Shown piece after piece: positions 57,623 through 64,000 of a stretch of 64,000 nucleotides of DNA; within the stretch, counting starts at the first letter, position 1; each line of letters starts with the position of its first letter. Origin of the DNA: Rhizophagus irregularis (Eukaryota; Glomeromycota; Glomeromycetes; Glomerales; Glomeraceae); NCBI RefSeq assembly GCF_026210795.1, contig NC_089440.1, forward strand, positions 2,418,001 through 2,482,000, read 5' to 3'. The notes under the pieces are model-generated. The model saw only the letters and a list, made by a program, of their open reading frames with translations. It was not told where the DNA came from and searched no databases. Made by a program: the position numbers and the translations under genes.

Positions 57623-59642
57623 ATGGGTAAAGATAACAAAAAGAAAAATAACCAGTCTAACAAAGATACTACATCTAAACGTCCTGCCTCTAGCTCTCCA
57701 ACTGGCAACGTTTCTGGTCAAGGTTCCTCTATGTCTGGCCCTTCGAACACTCCACCTTCGACCACCTCTACTAATAAACGTACCAGAGTCAGTACTGACG
57801 ACTCTGTCATGGATGTTGATAAACCTCTCACGCCTCCTGGCCCTGTTGAGACAACTTCCGCTGAGATACCTTCTCAACCCGACACCTCCTCTCTCGATGC
57901 TTCGCAACACGCCCCTACTAACAACAACGATAAAGGCAAAAGCCCTGAAATTACTCCCGCAGTCTCTTTCCCTGAACGTGCTGCCTCTCCGGACGCGTCC
58001 CAAGCTGCAGTACAATCTCAACCTACACTTTTCTACGCCTCGGCCTCTCCTAATGACGTCGATGGCTTTTGGAATCACTTCGCTTCGAACTGTGACGCGT
58101 GCGACGCAGTTGATCGGCAACTTTCCTTGTTCTCCTCTTATGGTAGTCGTGCCACGTGTAGTGGATCCAACGATTTGAAGAGGATCATCGTCCACTTCCG
58201 AAAAAAGGAAGATCTTGACAACGCCACAGCCTTCCCTATGGATTCTTTGTTTGGCTTGCATTTCCATGCATATGACCCCCAGGCTATTAAGGCTGATGAA
58301 CACGCGCGTACCCTGGTGGTTACCGATATCCCCCTTTTTCTAACTGACGCTCTTTTGCGTGGTACCTTTTCTCGTTACGGCAATATTACTCGTTGCCATA
58401 CCCGTTTATCTAAACTTTATCGTACTGCATACATTACCTTTGAATCTACTGGTGCTTTACAGAACCTCGACTCTACCTGGGGCGTCCTTTGTGGAGGACA
58501 TTGTTTGCGTATTTGCCCTGCTACTTTCTCACCTGAATAACGCGCTGAAAGACGTGCTTATGTTGCTTTACTTGCCGGTCTCCCGCGTGGCACTATAGCG
58601 GTCGATCTTGCTGAAATTGCCGATGAAATTTCCGCTAAATCTATCAACGTTCCCTTCTCTGAATTCTTACAATCCCAAGCCTTACGCCTACTGCCATTTT
58701 GCCTCTGAAACGGCTATGGAAAATGCTAAATCTATTTCATGTGCCCTCAAGAAAGTTGGCCTTACCTGGCATTCTCCGGATGAAGTCACTTCCCTTTGTC
58801 ATCGATGTGGTCGCCCTAATTGTAACCCTGATCGATGTGGTTCTTCATCTAGACCTAATCGCCCTTCTCGCCCTTGGCAATCTAATGATAAATTACGTGC
58901 TTTATATAATAAGCATCTACCTCCCTCTCATCCTGCTAAACGACATAACCGTTTTGCCCGCCCTGATAACAATAATGATGGACAAAGCCGTACTAACGCT
59001 TCTCGCCATCGTTCTAAATCCAGACCTAATAACCGACAACAATCTCGTTCTCGTTCTCAACATCGACCATGGAATCGCGACAATCTTAACAACAACAATA
59101 TTAATCAACGTCGTCGTATTCCTGATGCAAATGAACTTGATCACTATGCTGATGGCATGGATGTTACATACCCTGCTCCTCCTACTGTGCTTACTGATTG
59201 GAAATCTATTGGTGCTGCTCTTGAAAAAGTTGTTGAAGAATTGGCCCTTCTTACTACACAATTTGCTACCATGAACAGCCGCATCACTAATTTGGAATCT
59301 GCCATGGCTGCTCGTGCTCCTATTCCTGGCCCTTTTGTCACCAAACCTCCTTCCTACATCCCTTCCTCTATGCAAGGATGGGATGATACAGTGAATCAAA
59401 CCGATAATAATATCCTCGTTGATGTTAATTCTCCCCCTTTGCAATCAACAAGTGGTTTTTCCCCGATTCCTCATTTTGCTCCCATTCCACCTTCCAACGT
59501 CGCTCCTTCCTCTCCTATTGATATGGAACAGCGTCTCTCCTCTCTTTCCGATACTGTTGCCTCTTTGGCTGGCTCGATTAAAGAAGGAATCCAACAAAAC
59601 AACCTCATCTTAGCTCGGCAACAAGGCCAAGCTAATCAATAA
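57623..59642 (+). pseudogene. LINE ORF1: RRM and zinc-knuckle RNA-binding protein, one stop and one frameshift
   Basis: ATG 57623 begins a lysine/serine/threonine-rich low-complexity leader of about 150 residues (KKKNNQSNKDTTSKRPASSS). An RRM-like fold follows (ARTLVVTDIPLFLTDALLRG, YRTAYITFEST), then TAA at 58538-58540. The same frame continues RRAYVALLAGLPRGTIAVDL, a second RRM-like start; near 58665 the frame shifts by one to NSYNPKPYAYCHFASETAME. Then a cysteine knuckle CHRCGRPNCNPDRC (about 58794), an arginine/serine-rich basic part (RHRSKSRPNNRQQSRSRSQH) and a coiled segment (EQRLSSLSDTVASLAGSI), ending at TAA 59640-59642. It should coat the LINE RNA and aid its return to DNA. 48 bp separate it from ORF2. 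Confidence 0.82.
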
Positions 59643-59690
59643 TTATTCTCTTTTTCCCCTTCTTTATTACCAATTTATCAGTGTGTAATA

Positions 59691-62600
59691 ATGATGGACA
59701 ACAATAAACATAATTTTTCCCCTCACCCCTCTCCCCTTATCAAATTTGGTCAATTAAATGTTAATGGTTTATGTTCCCCAATTCGACAACAACATTTGCT
59801 TAATTTTTTTCTTCACTCCTCTTTTGGTGCTTTATCTATTAATGATACGCGTCTTTCCCCTTCAAATGCTAAATTTATTTTTAATAATGAACACTCCCAA
59901 CATCACTTTAAGTCTTATTGGGCTTGTTCATCTTCTTCTTCTCGCCCTCATGATGGTGTTGGTATTTTGTTACGTAATCCCCTTTATAAACATGTTCAAA
60001 CAATTGATCCTTGGAACGGTCGACTTCTTAAATTAGACTTGTTCTTTCATCAAACTAAAATTTCTATTATTTCTATATATTATCCCCCTTCTGGTTCTGT
60101 TCATCAATCTATTTGCAATGATCTTATTGCCAAACTTCTTTCTTGGCTCGATTATGCCCGAGCTAATAATTATTTTGTAGTTATTCTTGGCGATTTCAAT
60201 GCTGATGTAATCGCTCATTCTAACTATTCACCTAATCATTTTAAGCTTCTTCGCTTGCTTTCTTCTCGGTTTTTTACCGATCATCAAGCTCATTCCTTTA
60301 CAAATGGTCCTGATCCCACTTTCTTTCATGATAATGGTTCTTCTCAACTGGATTATATTTGGTCTTCGCCTGGTTTTCCTGCCCCTGGTCTTTTTTCGCA
60401 AGTGGTTTCTTGCCCGGATCTCCTTGATCGTCCTTTTACAGATCACAAAGTTCTTTCAACTGTTTTTGACTTCAGTTCTTGCCTGGCTATTTTGGCTAAA
60501 TCTCGTCTTAAACAAAAACAAGAATTGCGTACTATTTTCTCTTACGCTTCCACTTCAGTTGAACAATGGGATAATTTTACCACTGAAGTAGATGATTCTC
60601 TTGGGGTTTATTTAGATAGACAATATCGCCCTAATTTTGATTTCTCCTCTCTTTCTCTTGATCGTATGTGGCATGCATTGAAAGCTGCCATAATTAGTGC
60701 TGCTATTGAAACTTTACCCTTTCAAAAAGTCTCCAACACGCACCGACATTCGTACTCTCCTGAATTAACTAAACTTATTGCTATTAACAAGTTTTTAGAT
60801 CGATTTTTATATCGCCTTACTACTCGTCGTTCTAATCGGCCTTCTCAGATTGCGCAAATGACTGCCGCTTTGCCCTCCCATCTTGAAAATCTTGCATCCT
60901 TACTCCCTGATTACTCAGTTCCTACCTATTCTACAACCCCTGCATCTGTATTTAAATCGTTTTTACGATCACAGAAGAATTTAGTTTCTGCCTTTTTATC
61001 TACTAAATTCGCCCAACACCTTACGGACTCAGTGGAATATTATACTGCACTACGTGACGAACACTTTTCGAACTCGCTCGGCACCTTTATAGATTCTGCC
61101 TTATCTGTAGAAAAACGTTCAATTGTTCTTGACCGTGTTCTGGTCGTTTTGGATTCGACTCCTACTCTTTTAACGGATCCTTCGGATATTAAACAAGCTG
61201 CTATTTCTCATTTTCAATCAATTGTTTCCCCTCCGTTGACCCGTTACTCTTCCATCATTTCATTTCCTGCCCGCTGGCAACGAGCTTACACTCCTCTTGC
61301 TAATGTGTCTGCTTCACTATATGATCCTGTTTTGGCGCCTATTTCCCTACAAGAATGGTCTACTGTGATTTCTTCCATGCCAAATAACAAAGCTTCCGGC
61401 CCTTCGAAAATTTCTTATGAGATGATTAAACATCTGTCCGGTGAAGCCTTGGATTTCTCTCTTTTATTGGCCAATACCTGCCTTTCTCGCGGTGATATTC
61501 CTGCTGACTGGCGTGAAGCTGTGGTTTATCCTATTCCTAAACCTCATGACTTTGATGCTCAACTTAAGAACACTTGACCTATTACTCTTCTGGAAACAGT
61601 TCGAAAATGTGTAGTTAAGGTCATCACGAATCGTCTCTCCAACATTCTTGCTGATAATAAAGTTCTCCAAGGTGGTAATTTTGCTGGTTTACCTGGTGGT
61701 TCTACTGATGTCCCTATCAAAATGCTTGATGCGATTATCCATCAACATAAACATGACTCTACTGATGATCAGGAACTATGGATCGTTTCTCAAGATATCT
61801 CTAAAGCTTTTGATTCTATGGATTTAAATATGCTTAAATTAGCTTTAGATAGGTTACATATCTCTGCACTTTTAGTGCGATTTATTTTAAATCTTTTTAC
61901 ACGACGAAATAATAAGATAATTACTTGTTATGGCGATACAGCTGCTTATAGAGTACGTGTTGGTATTGATCAAGGAGAAATCATTTCCCCTCTTCTTTGG
62001 GTTATTTATTTGGATCCTTTACTCACTGTTTTGAATCAAGAAGCACGAGATCCTTTTATTTTAAAATCTTCAGCTCTTTTAAATTATTCTCCACTTGAAT
62101 TTGAACAACATTCTTTACCAATTTCACATTTAACGTTTATGGATGATTCTACACTTATTGCTTCTTCAAAATCTGGAATAGAAGACCGTCTTTCTATTAC
62201 TGCTGAATTTTATACTTTAAATAATGTTCAAGCTAATTCAGCTAAATATGTTCTTCTTTCATCTTCTTCCCCTTCTTCAAAGATTATCTTTGATCTTACA
62301 CCTTCCTTTTTAGTCTCTGATTTGTCTCTTTCTCTTTCCTCTTTATCTTTGCATGCTTCCTTTCGCTTTTTAGGCGTTTGGTTTTCTTTATCCGCTTCTT
62401 CTGATTTTATTCTCAAACAAGCGCGCTCCATGGTTAAAGATATGGCAGCTCTCCTGGGACCGAAGAAATTATTAGCACAACATGTGGCCTATCTCTACAA
62501 TGTTGTCCTTCTTCCGCGATTGGAATTTCGTCTTCAAACTACCCTTTTCTCTGAAAGTACTATTCAATCAATTGTCAAGCCTCTGTTTTCAGTACTCCGA

Positions 62601-64000
62601 AGAAAAGCTGGTCTTGCTACGACTACTCCGTTGCCCCTGTTATTTCTCAAACTTCCCTTTTCGATTCAAAATGCTTTTTATCGCTTTCTTTCTTCCCATA
62701 TTGCATCTTGGCAAAAAATCTTCACCCATCCTGATTTCACAGATTTTGCCCTTTATGCTATCTCCTATCTTCAAGGATATCTGGGTGCTGAAAGTTGCCC
62801 GACTACTATTAATTTAGAACCATGGTCACAGATCGTTTCTTTGCGAACACACACTTTGTTTAATTCGTTATTGTTTTCCTCGCGTTTGAACATCACGTGG
62901 TCTCTTTCTTTCCGGCCTCCGAGGCATGATCTACAACCTGCTTTGCCACTCCGATCTATTCTACCTCATTCCATTTTTCAATTGAGTTGGAGACTTTGGA
63001 AAAACTTGAATATATTTGTGCTTGCTCAGTTGGTTTCTCCTTGTGGACGTTATCTTATGAATTGGCCTGACCTTCGTTATCTTGGCATCGTTGGTCGTAA
63101 AGGACGGATCCCTAATTGGTTTACTTTTATCAATAATAATTTTCTCTCTTCTTCTTCTTCTACTTTACTTTTATCTTCATATTTTATTAATTCTTCTTTT
63201 ACTTTAGCTTCTCCTTGTTTATTAGATCATACTGTTAAAGATTATTCTTTTTATCCTCAATGGGCTATTACTCTTGACTCTGCTACTCAAACTTTATCTG
63301 TTGGTCGTGTGTGTATCACTTATAAGAAACAAAACTCGGCTATTATGTCTCATTGGCTTCCTGTATCTACCTCGGCTGATGAACGATCCTATGACCCTTG
63401 TCCCGGTTGTGCTCTTAACATTCCCGCCTTATCCATGAAATCTGCCATCAGACAACGCTGTAATAGCGAGAAATGCTTTTTTAATGTTACCCTATCGGAT
63501 ACTGTGGGCTATCCTACCAGAAATGCCAAAGTTTTCGCGGCTTATCTTCCCATTACTCTATCTACTTCATGGAGTTATGCAACCTCCTTGGCTCTTGTTC
63601 ATTTTTCGATCGCGTCTCCCGCTCTTCCTCCTCTTTTTAAGGATAGTATCGATAGATTTGAAGACACTATTTTACCACTTTCGGTGCAATCTTTGTACAC
63701 AGATGGTTCGTTCCATCCTGCTAATGATTCTTCGCCTTCTTCCATGACTTCTGCTTGGATCGCTCTTGATGATGATGGACTTGTTCTGGAATCTTCCATG
63801 CATCTCCCTTCTTACTTTCCTTCCGCTTTGCGTTCTGAAATTTCTGCTGTCCTGTTAGGACTGAATGCCCTTTTTCGTGATTCGTCAATCTCTGTTCATA
63901 CTGATTGTAGTCAGTTAATTTCACTATGGACACGGTTTGTTGATGCTCCTTTCTCACCGAAGTTGCTCCGAGAACCTAATCATCTTCTTTGGCTTTCTAT
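59691..64000 (+). pseudogene. LINE ORF2: endonuclease, reverse transcriptase and RNase H, one TGA, runs off the edge
   Basis: ATG 59691 (an ATG three codons upstream of MDNNKHN). Endonuclease residues 15-260: LNVNGLCSP, GDFNAD (about residue 167), SQLDYIW and FTDHKVLS. Reverse transcriptase about 540-860: NNKASGPSKISYEMIK, ITLLETVRK, VSQDISKAFDSM (first catalytic Asp), GEIISPLLWVIYLDPLL and FMDDST (residue 816, catalytic pair). C-terminal RNase H: LYTDGSF (residue 1338), RSEISAVLLGLN, VHTDCSQLI. A single TGA (61575-61577) lies just before PITLLE, where related elements have arginine (CGA), so one C-to-T change explains it. The frame is otherwise open to the window's end. Antisense open frames here are shadows. 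Confidence 0.88.

Larger units (their letters stand above)
57480..64000 (+). mobile_element. LINE (non-LTR retrotransposon), 3' end outside window
   Basis: Two plus-strand ORFs, far less AT-rich than all surrounding DNA, with C-rich codons. ORF1 is at 57623-59642 and ORF2 at 59691 to beyond 64000. The 5' edge is near 57480-57510 (CAACTCTCTCCCGTTCTGCT), by composition only. EN-RT-RNase H order and an ORF1 with zinc knuckle suggest the Tad1/I group of fungal LINEs. The few lesions indicate a young copy. Confidence 0.85.

Noticed and set aside
57617-58303. 228-codon minus-strand open frame
   Set aside because: Lies fully antisense to LINE ORF1, which has recognisable RRM and leader features; arginine/glycine-rich shadow.

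Overview
Very AT-rich eukaryotic DNA with short spliceosomal introns (about 40-100 nt, GT..AG), no rRNA, no bacterial-style operons and a large load of decayed transposons. Gene style and transposon families (Plavaka/KDZ-like transposases with a C2H2 finger, FAR1/MULE transposases with SWIM and zinc knuckle, Tc1, hAT, a two-ORF LINE with RNase H) fit a fungus, most likely an arbuscular mycorrhizal fungus (Glomeromycotina, Rhizophagus-like). The organism is an inference from family resemblance.

Layout. 1-9.1 kb: small intron-containing host genes: a repeat protein with a 39-bp repeat and a premature TAG, two small basic/coiled-coil proteins (one bZIP-like, carrying a 244-bp hAT-type MITE in its intron), an unknown multi-exon gene followed by an overlapping unknown ORF, and a minus-strand transposase-like fragment. 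9.2-18.3 kb: a RanGAP/Rna1-like leucine-rich-repeat gene with acidic tail, cut in two by a 7,895-bp DNA transposon (9746-17640) that has matched terminal inverted repeats and a TA target duplication. Removing it rejoins the reading frame exactly. The transposon carries two head-to-head genes: a plus-strand zinc-finger Plavaka-type transposase (two frameshifts, one stop) and a minus-strand accessory protein with coiled coil. 18.5-19.7 kb: an inverted, internally scrambled copy of the unknown gene at 5.3-6.9 kb. 20.2-21.8 kb: hAT transposase relic and a small coiled-coil relic. 22.4-27.3 kb: a second KDZ/Plavaka-type transposase relic, itself broken by a 1.9-kb insertion with a 10-bp duplication. 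27.4-29.3 kb: a cluster of nested MITEs (TA-type, pogo/Tigger-like, CACTG palindromic, hAT-like).

30.1-39.7 kb: a minus-strand MULE/FAR1 transposase relic interrupted by a Tc1 element (37523-38854, TA duplication) and by a 5.6-kb non-coding element (31666-37275, GTG duplication) built almost wholly of satellites and holding two further nested elements. 40.9-47.1 kb: a 42-bp minisatellite, a Helitron-like element, a hAT-type MITE and a tandem satellite of about 350 bp. 47.1-57.5 kb: AT-rich DNA without a recognisable gene. 57.5-64 kb: a comparatively GC-rich, hence probably young, LINE (ORF1 with RRM and zinc knuckle; ORF2 with endonuclease, reverse transcriptase and RNase H) that runs off the window.

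Most insertion claims rest on paired evidence visible in the sequence: terminal inverted repeats, target-site duplications and a restored reading frame in the interrupted host sequence. Assignments of host genes beyond RanGAP are weak and are marked as such.
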